From positions 33,643 to 97,642 of the forward strand of contig JAPSJC010000003.1 of the NCBI GenBank assembly GCA_031178355.1: DNA of 64,000 bases, in the 5' to 3' direction. A program made the position numbers and the translations under genes. Position 1 is the stretch's first letter. The number at the start of each line of letters is the position of its first letter. Below the pieces are notes generated by a model, which had not been told where the DNA came from, did not search any database, and saw nothing but the letters and a program-made list of their open reading frames with translations. This DNA is from Ureibacillus sp. GTDB taxonomy: Bacteria > Bacillota > Bacilli > Bacillales_A > Planococcaceae. This document shows, in pieces, positions 1-8,747 of this stretch.

Positions 1-692
1 CAGGGCAACCGGTAATGGATATGATTCTCACTGGATTGCCTGCCACTATGGAATTAGCCATTGGTGCATTGAGTGTAATGCTGTTTGTGTCGATTCCATT
101 AGGATCGTTATCGGCCCTTTACAGAAATAGTTGGATTGATCAGTTAAGTAGAACTCTATCGGTTCTTGGTGCGGCCATCCCAAGTTTTTGGCTTGGCCTT
201 ATCCTTATTGAACTATTCGCGGTCCATATTAACTGGCTTCCGACCATGGGGAGAGATGGATTTGTTTCTTTAATTTTACCTTCATTGACACTTGGTCTGG
301 CCATTTCAAGCGTATATGTGCGTTTGCTCCGTTCTAGTCTTCTTGATTCGCTAAGTCAGGAATTTATTCGTGCAGCCAAAGCGCGTGGGTTGTCAGAAAT
401 GCGTATTTTTTTTATGCATGCATTTCGACACAGTCTTCCTCCTGTTATTACCGTTTTTGGCGTTAGCTTAGGAAGCTTAATTGGCGGTGTTGTAGTAATT
501 GAAGTATTGTTTGCTTATCCAGGAATAGGAAAACTTGTCGTTGATGCCATTCGTCAACGCGATTACCCACTCATACAAGGATATATTTTAATTATGGCAA
601 TTATTGTTTTTGTAGTTAATACATGTGTGGACCTGTCCTATAGGTATTTAAATCCCGAAATGAAACTAAAAGAAAGGGGGACCAACCGATGA
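1..692 (+). CDS. ABC transporter permease, NikB/OppB family (5' truncated by window edge)
   Basis: Inner-membrane permease of a nickel/peptide-type (Nik/Dpp/Opp) ABC importer. The reading frame is open to the left edge: the codons before the first Met read GQPV, which matches the family segment preceding the first conserved periplasmic-side helix, so about 80-90 N-terminal residues lie outside the window. Several hydrophobic helices follow, and the EAA-type coupling loop (EFIRAAKARGLSEMRI) near residue 120 of the visible part would contact the ATPases. It overlaps the next permease by 4 nt (ATGA), so translation is coupled. Substrate could be nickel, a metallophore complex or small peptides; the binding protein, which would decide this, is not in the window. 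Confidence 0.88.
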   Translation, partial: GQPVMDMILTGLPATMELAIGALSVMLFVSIPLGSLSALYRNSWIDQLSRTLSVLGAAIPSFWLGLILIELFAVHINWLPTMGRDGFVSLILPSLTLGLAISSVYVRLLRSSLLDSLSQEFIRAAKARGLSEMRIFFMHAFRHSLPPVITVFGVSLGSLIGGVVVIEVLFAYPGIGKLVVDAIRQRDYPLIQGYILIMAIIVFVVNTCVDLSYRYLNPEMKLKERGTNR

Positions 693-1531
693 ATGGATCT
701 TTACGTATACCCAAGATGAAAAAGTACAGTTGGCAGGGAATAGTGGCTTTTATATTTTTGATTTTGCTCTTTGTAGTTGCGATATATACTTTTTCCTATT
801 TACAACATGATCCAAATTTAACAAACCTCGATGAGCGTCTTCAGGGCAGTAGCCTCCTGCATCCGCTTGGTACAGATCAACTCGGCCGGGATGTACTGAC
901 TAGGCTGTTGTTAGGTGCTCAACAGACAATTGGCTATAGTCTGCTAGCACTTATTGTAGCTCTTATTATTGGGGTCCCCATCGGACTCATTTCAGGATAT
1001 AAACGTGGTTTGGTTGATCGAGTGTTTATGCGTATTGCTGATGGATTTTTAGCATTTCCTGATACAATTGTAGCAATTGTTTTAAGTGGCTTACTTGGAC
1101 CAGGAATTGGAAATTTAGTATTCGCAATCATACTGATTAAGTGGGTGAGTTATGCCCGTCTTGTACGCAGTACGATGTTAACTGAATCTCAAAAAGAGTA
1201 TGTACTTATTGCCCGTACCAATGGACTTTCTCCAATAAAAATTATTCGAAAGCATTTATTACCTCACATCGTAGGGCATGTTCTAGTACTTGCGAGTCTT
1301 GATATGGGGAAAATTATTTTACTCATCTCTGCTTTTTCATACATAGGTTTAGGTGTTCAGCCGCCTACACCTGAATGGGGAGCAATGTTAAATGACTCGC
1401 GTCCATACTTTCAATCGAGACCTGAATTAATGATATTTCCAGGGTTAGCAATCGTAGTAGTTGTGTTGCTAACGAATATGGTAGGCGATTATTTACGTGA
1501 TCACTTTGATGTGAAGAAAGAGGTGCAGTAG
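689..1531 (+). CDS. ABC transporter permease, NikC/OppC family
   Basis: Second permease of the Nik/Opp-type importer, 280 aa, the usual size for NikC/DppC. It has an N-terminal membrane anchor (about residues 17-37), the family motif HPLGTDQLGRDVLTRLLLGA near residue 58, and then the BPD_transp_1 core with the coupling loop around residues 165-190 (LTESQKEYVLIARTNGLSPI). The start ATG overlaps the stop of the upstream permease (ATGA) behind a strong GAAAGGGGG ribosome site. It pairs with the upstream NikB-like permease in the membrane. Metal versus peptide substrate cannot be decided from this protein alone. Confidence 0.9.
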   Translation: MNGSLRIPKMKKYSWQGIVAFIFLILLFVVAIYTFSYLQHDPNLTNLDERLQGSSLLHPLGTDQLGRDVLTRLLLGAQQTIGYSLLALIVALIIGVPIGLISGYKRGLVDRVFMRIADGFLAFPDTIVAIVLSGLLGPGIGNLVFAIILIKWVSYARLVRSTMLTESQKEYVLIARTNGLSPIKIIRKHLLPHIVGHVLVLASLDMGKIILLISAFSYIGLGVQPPTPEWGAMLNDSRPYFQSRPELMIFPGLAIVVVVLLTNMVGDYLRDHFDVKKEVQ

Positions 1532-2331
1532 TGATTTTGTCGTTTGAGCAAGTTTCAATAAGCAGTAGAGAAAAAACAATTGTTGACAACGTGTCGCTCT
1601 CTATTGGTGAAGGGGAGTGGTTTGCCTTGGTGGGGCAGAGCGGAAGCGGTAAAAGCTTGTTATCACTGGCAATTGGACAAATGCTTTCTCCTAATTTAAA
1701 GGTTAATGGGAAAATAAATTTTAAAGGGGAAGATTTGCTTTCGTTATCAACAAAGCAAATACGAACAATTCGTGGTCGAAAAATGTCTTATATTTTTCAA
1801 GATTATCAAGGTTCTTTTACACCATTTAGAACAATAGGACAGCATCTTGATGAATATCAAAAAGCACACGGTATTCGGGACGGGAAAATAAGAAGGATTA
1901 AATCAATTGATGCACTTAATTCAGTAGGGTTAGATGAGACTTTGTACAATAGTTATCCTTTTCAGTTAAGTGGAGGACAACTTCAGCGGGTTTCAATTGC
2001 TATGTCACTTTTGCTGTCCCCTGACTTACTAATTGCAGATGAAATAACGACCGCACTTGATAGTGTATCAGGGCATCGTATTTTGGAGTTGCTTGCAAAA
2101 AGGCAACAGGAAACGGGTTGTACAATTCTATTTATCACGCATGATTGGCGACATGTGAGAAAATATGCTACCCGTTTAGCTGTAATGAAAGAGGGAGCAA
2201 TTATTGAATCAGGTGGGAAACACCGAATACTCGACCATCCAAGGCATGAATATACTAAACAGTTAATACAAGCTGCTCCTATACTTGGTCAAGGTTTACC
2301 ATCGGGTTTACAGGAGGACGGAAACGGATGA
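1531..2331 (+). CDS. ABC transporter ATP-binding protein, NikD/OppD family
   Basis: Cytoplasmic ATPase of the importer, 266 aa. Walker A GQSGSGKS is at residues 35-42, the Q-loop is in YIFQDYQG, the ABC signature is LSGGQLQRV, and Walker B is LLIADEITTALD. The length matches the short NikD/CntD class rather than the longer OppD/DppD proteins (about 330-360 aa), and the typical OppD C-terminal Cys cluster is absent, which mildly favours metal or metallophore import. It starts with GTG overlapping the upstream stop (TAGTG), with AGAGGTG as ribosome site. Confidence 0.88.
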   Translation: MILSFEQVSISSREKTIVDNVSLSIGEGEWFALVGQSGSGKSLLSLAIGQMLSPNLKVNGKINFKGEDLLSLSTKQIRTIRGRKMSYIFQDYQGSFTPFRTIGQHLDEYQKAHGIRDGKIRRIKSIDALNSVGLDETLYNSYPFQLSGGQLQRVSIAMSLLLSPDLLIADEITTALDSVSGHRILELLAKRQQETGCTILFITHDWRHVRKYATRLAVMKEGAIIESGGKHRILDHPRHEYTKQLIQAAPILGQGLPSGLQEDGNG

Positions 2332-3089
2332 ACCTACTTACAATTAAAGAGCTAACCAAATCCTATTACGGGGGAAAATTAGCTGTTGATCATCTCTCAT
2401 TTGAATTGAATAAGGGAGAGTGTCTCGGTCTAGTTGGAGAGAGTGGTTGTGGTAAAAGTACATTAGCTCGTTGTTTAATGAGGATTGAACCGATTGACAG
2501 CGGTTCAATCAGTTTTGAAAATGAAGCAATTGAACACCTTGATGGACGTCATTTACATCCTTATCGAAAAAAGATGCAGATTGTTTTTCAAAATCCTACG
2601 GCTGCCTTAAACCCAAAACTGAGAATAAAGGATTCACTGATTGACCCTTATGAGCAGTATCACAAGGAACTAAAACTTAGCCATTTTACCTTCACATCCA
2701 AGGATGCTTTTGTAAAACAACTAATGGAAGCTGTTGAATTACCATACGATTTGGCTAATAAATACCCACATGAGTTAAGTGGTGGACAGCGACAACGTGT
2801 AACAATTGCACGTGCTATTAGTATTGAACCTGAACTTATTGTTTTAGATGAGCCAACCGCAAGCCTGGACGTTATTTCACAAAAGGCTGTGCTTACATTA
2901 TTAACGGAGCTTCGTAAAACGTTAAGTCTATCCTATTTGTTTATCTCACACGATCTTGCCGCAGTTAGCCAAATGTGCCAACGCATTCTTGTCATGAGAG
3001 AGGGCAAACTAGTTGATCAGTTTGACAGCAAACATCTATTTGCCGATGAACGTCATCCTTATACGAAAGAACTTATTTCAATATTTTAA
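2328..3089 (+). CDS. ABC transporter ATP-binding protein, NikE/OppF family
   Basis: Second ATPase of the importer, 253 aa. Walker A GESGCGKS is at residues 37-44, signature LSGGQRQRV, Walker B LIVLDEPTASLD, and the switch His is in LFISHDLA. The start overlaps the NikD-like gene by 4 nt (ATGA) behind AGGAGG at 2312-2317. The protein ends in the short HPYTKELISIF tail typical of this family, without an extended C-terminal domain. It is the last gene of the operon; the next gene is convergent. The four genes resemble the nikBCDE/cntBCDF organisation, but the assignment is by family architecture only. Confidence 0.88.
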   Translation: MNLLTIKELTKSYYGGKLAVDHLSFELNKGECLGLVGESGCGKSTLARCLMRIEPIDSGSISFENEAIEHLDGRHLHPYRKKMQIVFQNPTAALNPKLRIKDSLIDPYEQYHKELKLSHFTFTSKDAFVKQLMEAVELPYDLANKYPHELSGGQRQRVTIARAISIEPELIVLDEPTASLDVISQKAVLTLLTELRKTLSLSYLFISHDLAAVSQMCQRILVMREGKLVDQFDSKHLFADERHPYTKELISIF

Positions 3090-3188
3090 TAGAACAAGTA
3101 AGATCCAGACAATAGTTCACATAAAAAAGGTACTCTATAACGGTAAATTGTTACTAGTTGTCCGGTATTACAATAAAAAAATTAAAAG

Positions 3189-3210
3189 AACCTCTTGGTT
3201 ATAAGAGGTT
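3189..3210 (-). terminator. Terminator of the GMC oxidoreductase operon
   Basis: Perfect 8-bp inverted repeat AACCTCTT / AAGAGGTT with a 6-nt loop. On the minus strand it is followed by CTTTTAATTTTTTT. It starts at the minus-strand stop codon, so it serves the minus-strand operon; the plus side lacks a T-run. Confidence 0.75.
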
Positions 3211-4898
3211 CAAAAGTAGTTACGATATATAATACTTGCTGTACGGATGGCCAATGCTTGAGTTGTTAGTGTAGGATTTGCACCTCCCAAACCATTACTT
3301 AGAATACTGTTATCAGATATGAATAATCTCTTTACCTGTAATGCTTCGCTGTTATAGTCTACGACATATCCCATTCGCATTGTACTCATAATATGGATCA
3401 TCATGCCATCTGGCCATGCTGCATGAACAACTTTTTTTGCACCTGCAGCCCGTAGTATATCGATAGCGACTTTCGTTAGTTCCTTCTTTTTTCGTAAAGA
3501 ATTAGATGTTGGTACATAATTAATAAATGGGACAGGGCCATGTTCATCTGAAACTGTAGGAGTTATCGAAACATAGTTACTATTGACTACTTCATCATCA
3601 GTTACGATTAACATGTTTAATGTATTTTGATAATTGGCCATTAATTCCATTAGTTCTTTACCGACCATTCGACCTTTCGTATAGTTATCGTTTCCTGAAG
3701 TAGAAGCGTTTACAGTACTTAAAGCATAAGAGAAAGAGGAGGTTAAACCTGGACTAATACCCATTACTAAAATTGACCCAAGTCCCGGATAATCAAATCT
3801 AGCACCTGAAGTATGGCCAACATTTGGTCGAACAGAATGACTACCTACTATAGAATTTAAGTCTATTGAGTTGAAAATCCCTGTAACCATATCCATATTA
3901 TGATTCGTTAATCCTCTTCCAACCCATTCATTCTTTGGTAACAGTGAATTGAGCCAGAGGCGTGGTGTTTCAATCGCTCCTGCTGCCATTACAATACAAT
4001 CTGCAAACAATTCTTGATTTTCACCTGTCCAAGTATTTCTTACCTTCACTCCAATTGCTCTAATACCTTCTTTAGCATGATTTTCAGTTATAATCTGATA
4101 TGTAAAAGTATTTGGCATTATTTCTACATTTCCTGTAGCTAATGCTAAAGGAGTATAACTTACATTTGTAGAGCGTTTAGCTATTTTATCAACAGATGGT
4201 CCATGGGGACAGCCGTTTATACAATGGCCGGCGAGTGTACAACCTTCCATCCAAGATAATTCATATTCGGAATATGCCCTATTAGTGAGCTGTGAATTTG
4301 GTGGTAGTATTGCATTTGGTTGAGGTCGAAATCCTGCACTAGTAATATTTAAACTAGACAAAAGACCCCACCCAGCCTTCTTAGCGCCAAAATAATATAA
4401 TTCTTCCTTTGTTGTAGTAGGAGCGAACTCCACTGGTAATTCAGCCTCGGCCTTCTCGTAAAAAGGAATAAGGTCGCGGTAAGAAATTGGCCACTGATTA
4501 TCAATGGAGATAGGATACGCTCTAGGTGAATTACCTAAATAATGCTGGGTAGAACCGCCAACTCCTGAATTTTGCCATGTAAAGCCCCGTTTTTCGTATA
4601 CGCGATTCCATAAAGGACGATCTCGGTTTGCAGGTCCCCAACGAAGCTTCCCTACAATTAAATCGTTCATTTCATTTTCCATCTTATTATAAGTTTGCTT
4701 AAACAAATGAATATCTAAATCTTGTAACTCACCACTTGAAATTGCGCCCTTTTCAGTATTAGGGAATGGCCACTTTCGATTTCCATACCACGGTCCAGCT
4801 TCAAGCAAGAGGACTTTTAATCCTAATTCACCAAGTTCTTTTGCAACGACTGCACCACCACCACCTGCACCGATTATAATTACTTGATAATTTTTCAA
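3210..4898 (-). CDS. GMC family FAD-dependent oxidoreductase (large subunit)
   Basis: FAD enzyme oxidising an alcohol or sugar substrate, 562 aa from the chosen start. The N-terminal Rossmann motif IIIGAGGGGAVVAKELGELG and the following LLLEAG match GMC_oxred_N; a Cys-rich segment (CTLAGHCINGCPHG) lies mid-protein; the C-terminal GMC_oxred_C carries HIMSTMRMG and NPTLTTQALAIRTA. The TTG start at 4898 is preferred because it sits 8 nt after AAGGAG and overlaps the stop of the upstream gene (TTGA); a longer ATG version would read through that gene. With the upstream subunit-3-like protein it resembles gluconate 2-dehydrogenase-type complexes, but no cytochrome subunit is present, so the electron acceptor is unknown. 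Confidence 0.85.
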   Translation of the reverse strand: MKNYQVIIIGAGGGGAVVAKELGELGLKVLLLEAGPWYGNRKWPFPNTEKGAISSGELQDLDIHLFKQTYNKMENEMNDLIVGKLRWGPANRDRPLWNRVYEKRGFTWQNSGVGGSTQHYLGNSPRAYPISIDNQWPISYRDLIPFYEKAEAELPVEFAPTTTKEELYYFGAKKAGWGLLSSLNITSAGFRPQPNAILPPNSQLTNRAYSEYELSWMEGCTLAGHCINGCPHGPSVDKIAKRSTNVSYTPLALATGNVEIMPNTFTYQIITENHAKEGIRAIGVKVRNTWTGENQELFADCIVMAAGAIETPRLWLNSLLPKNEWVGRGLTNHNMDMVTGIFNSIDLNSIVGSHSVRPNVGHTSGARFDYPGLGSILVMGISPGLTSSFSYALSTVNASTSGNDNYTKGRMVGKELMELMANYQNTLNMLIVTDDEVVNSNYVSITPTVSDEHGPVPFINYVPTSNSLRKKKELTKVAIDILRAAGAKKVVHAAWPDGMMIHIMSTMRMGYVVDYNSEALQVKRLFISDNSILSNGLGGANPTLTTQALAIRTASIIYRNYF

Positions 4899-5482
4899 TG
4901 ATTTCTCTCCTTGTGTAAGTGTTCCATTTTTAATAGAAAGCCCCGGAAATCGCGGTATCCATAAGAAGGACCTGGATAACCGGCGTATACCCATCCTAAA
5001 GGGAAGCACGTAAGTTTTCTATAACTTGGAGAGTAACCTCTTGTATAAAGATAGCCACTCCATTCAGAGTAATATCCGAAAGAAGTAAGTAGGTAGAATG
5101 AATCAACGATGTTTTTTATCAATGAAGGATTGTTTTGGTACGGAATAGGAAGCAAATCAAGTGGTACCTGAAGATTCTCTAATGCTGTTAAAGTTTTTAG
5201 TCGAGCATCTCTTGATAAGGTAGAGAAAAAACCGTTGTAAGTATAGGGGGTAGGAATTGTATAATAGGCAGAAATATCGAGTAGCTGTGATGTTTGTTCG
5301 GATAAAGGAATTGTAAAATTGTCAAACGAAATTAGGAGATACTTCCAAAGCGATAAATCGTTTCCACCATATTGGAATTGCAAATTTGAATTACATCTTA
5401 TTAAACTAGTAGGGAGAATGGCATCAACGATAGCCATAAAGTTTAACTGTGTTGTATAAGACCATTTGTATTTAGAGACCAT
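4895..5482 (-). CDS. Gluconate 2-dehydrogenase subunit 3-like protein
   Basis: Small partner protein of 195 aa encoded directly upstream of, and translationally coupled to, the GMC oxidoreductase. The N-terminal segment TTQLNFMAIVDAILPT matches the start of gluconate_2-dh3 family proteins, which accompany GMC dehydrogenase large subunits. Homologues in Gram-negatives often carry a Tat signal; none is visible here, since the N-terminus is MVSKYKWSYTTQ and no twin arginine or hydrophobic stretch follows. The protein is rich in Tyr and aromatic residues. Assignment rests on the short N-terminal motif plus gene context, so it is moderately certain. Confidence 0.7.
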   Translation of the reverse strand: MVSKYKWSYTTQLNFMAIVDAILPTSLIRCNSNLQFQYGGNDLSLWKYLLISFDNFTIPLSEQTSQLLDISAYYTIPTPYTYNGFFSTLSRDARLKTLTALENLQVPLDLLPIPYQNNPSLIKNIVDSFYLLTSFGYYSEWSGYLYTRGYSPSYRKLTCFPLGWVYAGYPGPSYGYRDFRGFLLKMEHLHKERNH

Positions 5483-5713
5483 ATCTCATCTACTTTCTAC
5501 TGTACTTTAAATATCATAATAATTTTATGTTAGTTTAGATTTAGATAGTACAACTAAAATCTTTATAAAAATTAATGTGAATACAAAGGGATTACATGTA
5601 TTCCAAGATACTAGGGACACATGGTTCAGCAGTTAATTTATGTTTATATTATTTGTTGTTCATCCACAATATAGCACGAATTTACGCATTTACTCTGAGT
5701 TGATAAATAAAAT
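5483..5713. other. Intergenic region between the dehydrogenase operon and rpsD terminator
   Basis: AT-rich sequence. It must hold the promoter for the minus-strand dehydrogenase operon, but I could not pick out a convincing -35/-10 pair. No open frame of note and no strong hairpin other than the rpsD terminator at its right edge. Confidence 0.5.
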
Positions 5714-5756
5714 AAAAAAAGCCCTAGAACCTTGATTTAACAAGGTTTCTAAGGCT
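5714..5756 (-). terminator. rpsD terminator
   Basis: On the minus strand, AGCCTTAGAAACCTTG pairs with CAAGGTTCTAGGGCT across a 6-nt loop and is followed by seven T residues (5714-5720). This is a classic rho-independent terminator downstream of rpsD. Confidence 0.9.
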
Positions 5757-5786
5757 ATTAACATTACACTATGCAAAGTGTAATTA

Positions 5787-6389
5787 TTAACGAGAGTAGA
5801 ACTCTACGATTAATGATTCGTTAATTTCAGCTGATAATTCTGAACGTTCAGGAAGACGTACGAAAGTACCTTCTTTTTTGTCAGCATCGAATGATAAGTA
5901 TTCTGGAACAAAGTTGTTCACTTCGATAGCTTCTACTACTGTAGCAAGGTTTTGAGATTTTTCACGAAGAGAAATCGTTTGACCTGGTTTTACACTAAAT
6001 GAAGGGATGTCAACGCGTTTTCCATCAACTAAGATGTGACCGTGGTTAACTAATTGACGAGCTCCACGACGAGTGCGAGCTAAACCTAAACGGTAAACAA
6101 GGTTGTCAAGGCGAGTTTCAAGAAGGATCATGAAGTTTTCACCAGCAACACCTTTCATTTTAACAGCTTTAGTGAATAGGTTTTTGAATTGACGTTCGTT
6201 CATACCATACATATGACGAAGTTTTTGTTTTTCTTGTAATTGTAAACCATATTCAGATAATTTTTTACGTTGGTTTGGACCGTGTTGACCTGGTGCATAA
6301 GGGCGTTTTTCTAATTCTTTACCTGTGCCGCTTAAAGAAATACCTAGGCGACGAGACACTTTCCAAGATGGACCTGTATAACGAGACAT
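5787..6389 (-). CDS. rpsD: 30S ribosomal protein S4
   Basis: Primary 16S rRNA-binding protein that nucleates 30S assembly, 200 aa as in other Bacillales. The N-terminus [20 protein letters not shown] is the family signature and the S4 RNA-binding domain spans roughly residues 90-150 ([20 protein letters not shown]). No Cys4 zinc site is present near the N-terminus, so this is the zinc-free form. Start has AAGGAGGAG 8 nt upstream. It is monocistronic: its own promoter and long leader lie upstream and a strong terminator follows. In B. subtilis S4 represses its own mRNA through the leader, which fits the layout here. Confidence 0.98.
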   Translation of the reverse strand: MSRYTGPSWKVSRRLGISLSGTGKELEKRPYAPGQHGPNQRKKLSEYGLQLQEKQKLRHMYGMNERQFKNLFTKAVKMKGVAGENFMILLETRLDNLVYRLGLARTRRGARQLVNHGHILVDGKRVDIPSFSVKPGQTISLREKSQNLATVVEAIEVNNFVPEYLSFDADKKEGTFVRLPERSELSAEINESLIVEFYSR

Positions 6390-6582
6390 AATAGTCTCCT
6401 CCTTTTTACATTTGGTTTTTTTGTGTTCAAAGAAAACCAGTTGTACCCAATACTAATAACTATTTTATATTCATGTATCTTCGCCCTTGCAGCCGGTAAG
6501 GGTTACACAATACACCGTCTAATATAGATTAGAGGAATAAAATACAAACTAGCTTATACAACTGCTGCATTCATTTTACACA
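6390..6582 (-). promoter_or_regulatory. Putative S4 autoregulatory leader of rpsD
   Basis: About 190 nt of untranslated leader between the predicted start of transcription and the rpsD ATG. On the minus strand it contains nested pairing: GTGTAT...ATACAT encloses CCCTT...AAGGG around a GC-rich ACCGGCTGC loop. B. subtilis rpsD is known to have a structured leader bound by S4. I cannot align it to the known S4 leader model here, so the identity is inferred from position and structure. Confidence 0.6.
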
Positions 6583-6588
6583 AAGAAT

Positions 6589-6617
6589 ATTGTATAATTT
6601 TATTCACATTTCGTCAA
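6589..6617 (-). promoter_or_regulatory. Sigma-A promoter of rpsD
   Basis: On the minus strand TTGACG (6612-6617), exactly 17 nt spacer, TACAAT (6589-6594). Near-consensus vegetative promoter, consistent with strong ribosomal protein expression. Confidence 0.88.
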
Positions 6618-6831
6618 GAAATAATGTACTTTAATACATTGTTTTTTAGCGCTTCAATTATATAAAATGTACTACTATATGATATAATATAGTCATAATA
6701 GTCATAGATTAATATTAATAAAATGAAGTTTCCAAAATAGATAGTCAATTAGACTTGAAGCGTGTATACTTAAATATTAGTAAAATTATTACAATTTATT
6801 GCTCTACTTATGATTAGAAAAGGTGATTTTT
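6618..6831. other. Divergent intergenic region rpsD / diguanylate cyclase
   Basis: AT-rich region upstream of the plus-strand cyclase gene. A perfect TATAAT occurs at 6683-6688 but without a good -35 at 16-18 nt. The promoter of the cyclase gene is probably here but not resolved. Nothing else is recognisable. Confidence 0.4.
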
Positions 6832-8694
6832 ATGAAAGTGCATCAACAATCCATTATTGACTTTAAATCGGATTTACTTGCTATTTGTGTAAAATCTTTA
6901 GATGAACTTTCTATGAATCATAGTTATTTTGAACTAATTCAACATTGTTTAAATAAACATTTTGATATTGAATATAGTTATTTTCTCCTTGAAGAAGATC
7001 ATAAATTTATATCACCTAATCCTAATGCTTTAATAGAATTGCAATTAAGTGGAATTCCCATTGAAAATTACTTCTTAAATCAAAAAATCGAAACTCTACC
7101 GTATTTTTTACGGGAGAAAAATGAATTCAAAGAAATGACTCATATGATTTTATTAGAAGAATTGGAACAAAAGAGTATACTATTAATTAAAGAAAGTAAG
7201 AAATGGAACGAATTTATTAAATCTGAATATTTCGAGAATACAATAAGTTATTTAGCAAATATTTTAACAACACTAAGAAAAACGGTAGAAATTCATGCTA
7301 ATGAAACTCATTACCGTAAATTATATAATATGACTGAACTATTCCATTCAACAATGGATATTAATGTTATATTGGAAAATGTATTAAATACAATACAAGA
7401 GAATTTCCCAAATTTCCAAGTGGATTTAATCTTGTCAAATGACCAAGATCGTCAAACAACAATAAATATCAAGCAATTCGATTATCTATCGGAAAGACCA
7501 TCAGCTATAGAAGCATTTGTTTCTGGTAATATTACAACGGAACAGGCAACTGATTTAAATTGCAGTTTATTAAATGCGCCTATTAAAGGACGCCAAGCAA
7601 TCTATGGCATATTGCAAGTTAGTGCACCTACAACTTATGTTTTTTCACAGAAACAAGAAAACTTTATACGCATGCTTGCTCATGCATCTGGAAATGCACT
7701 TGAAAATGCAAAATTACATCATCAATCCCATCGATTAATAAGTGATTTACAGCTAATAAATGAAACATCCCATCGCTTAAATATGAATATGGATATGAAT
7801 GAAATGTTAATGTTCTTACGAAAACAATTGGTTAAATCTTTACAACCGATGGAACTTTGTTTCTGTTTCGTTGACAATGAATTTATTAAAAAATCGAATG
7901 CTTGTACCGATTTCTTTTATACATCTGAGGGCAAAGATTATATCCAATATGTAACAAAACACTTCAATAAATCACAAGAACCGATGTTTATAGCGGATTT
8001 TAATCGTTTAATTTCGAAAGAAGTACCTTACAAGTCGATTATGGCTATTCCAATGATTGTTGAAAGGCGAATCTATGGATTTAGTATTGTATTACATCGT
8101 GATGCATACTTTTTCTCATTTGATAGTTATAAACTCATGCAATCGTTGATTCATCACTCTTCTTTAGCAATAGCTAACTCTATGCTTCGAAATCAACTAC
8201 AAGAAATGGTTGATCACGATCATTTAACGAAGTTATATGCTAGAAGTTACTTAGATAATTATGTGGAAAATTCATTACTATATGATGATTCCGGTATGTT
8301 TTTACTAATTGATATCGATTATTTTAAACGCATAAATGATACCTATGGACATCAAGTTGGTGACGAAGTACTTATTCAAATAGGGCAACTATTAAATAAT
8401 GTTATTGGTGAAAGAGGCATTAGTGCTCGCTGGGGTGGGGAGGAAATGTCTGTTTATATTCCAAACATTTTAAATGATGAAGCAATAAGTATTACTGAAA
8501 AAATTGTAAAGTCTATACCTCGAGTAACAAATCCGACTGTAACGATTTCTGCCGGACTAACAGTTTGGCATAATGACAATCGACCAGATTTTCAAACGAT
8601 TTTCTTACAAGCAGATACGGCACTTTACCATGCAAAAAACAATGGCAAAAACAAATTTTGTGTACAAGATGGCACATTAGAAAAAATGCATTAG
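6832..8694 (+). CDS. dgcP: GAF-domain diguanylate cyclase, DgcP (YtrP)-like
   Basis: Predicted soluble sensor enzyme making cyclic di-GMP from GTP, 620 aa. After a roughly 150-residue N-terminal region come two GAF-like domains (about 155-300 and 300-455) and a C-terminal GGDEF domain (about 460-615). The domain keeps the metal and substrate segments (LLIDIDYFKRINDTYGHQVG) and has GGEEM at residues 535-539 in place of GG(D/E)EF. The RxxD product-inhibition site is absent, since the expected position reads GERG. No membrane segment is seen. ATG at 6832 is chosen over the GTG at 6823 because AAAGGTGA ends 6 nt before it. The location next to rpsD, ytsP and hisJ matches B. subtilis ytrP (dgcP). 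Confidence 0.87.
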   Translation: MKVHQQSIIDFKSDLLAICVKSLDELSMNHSYFELIQHCLNKHFDIEYSYFLLEEDHKFISPNPNALIELQLSGIPIENYFLNQKIETLPYFLREKNEFKEMTHMILLEELEQKSILLIKESKKWNEFIKSEYFENTISYLANILTTLRKTVEIHANETHYRKLYNMTELFHSTMDINVILENVLNTIQENFPNFQVDLILSNDQDRQTTINIKQFDYLSERPSAIEAFVSGNITTEQATDLNCSLLNAPIKGRQAIYGILQVSAPTTYVFSQKQENFIRMLAHASGNALENAKLHHQSHRLISDLQLINETSHRLNMNMDMNEMLMFLRKQLVKSLQPMELCFCFVDNEFIKKSNACTDFFYTSEGKDYIQYVTKHFNKSQEPMFIADFNRLISKEVPYKSIMAIPMIVERRIYGFSIVLHRDAYFFSFDSYKLMQSLIHHSSLAIANSMLRNQLQEMVDHDHLTKLYARSYLDNYVENSLLYDDSGMFLLIDIDYFKRINDTYGHQVGDEVLIQIGQLLNNVIGERGISARWGGEEMSVYIPNILNDEAISITEKIVKSIPRVTNPTVTISAGLTVWHNDNRPDFQTIFLQADTALYHAKNNGKNKFCVQDGTLEKMH

Positions 8695-8696
8695 AC

Positions 8697-8746
8697 AAGG
8701 GCTGATTTGATAAGGTAATCTTATCAAATCAGCCCTTTATTTTTTG
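8697..8746 (+). terminator. Terminator of the cyclase gene
   Basis: 18-bp perfect stem AAGGGCTGATTTGATAAG / CTTATCAAATCAGCCCTT with loop GTAAT, then TTATTTTTT. It lies between convergent genes; the minus side has only a weak T-tract, so it may stop ytsP transcripts less efficiently. Confidence 0.92.
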
Positions 8747-8747
8747 A

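Noticed and set aside
3013..3204. 63-aa frame behind the NikE-like gene
   Set aside because: It overlaps the ATPase gene out of frame and the GMC terminator, has no ribosome site and shows no protein family features.
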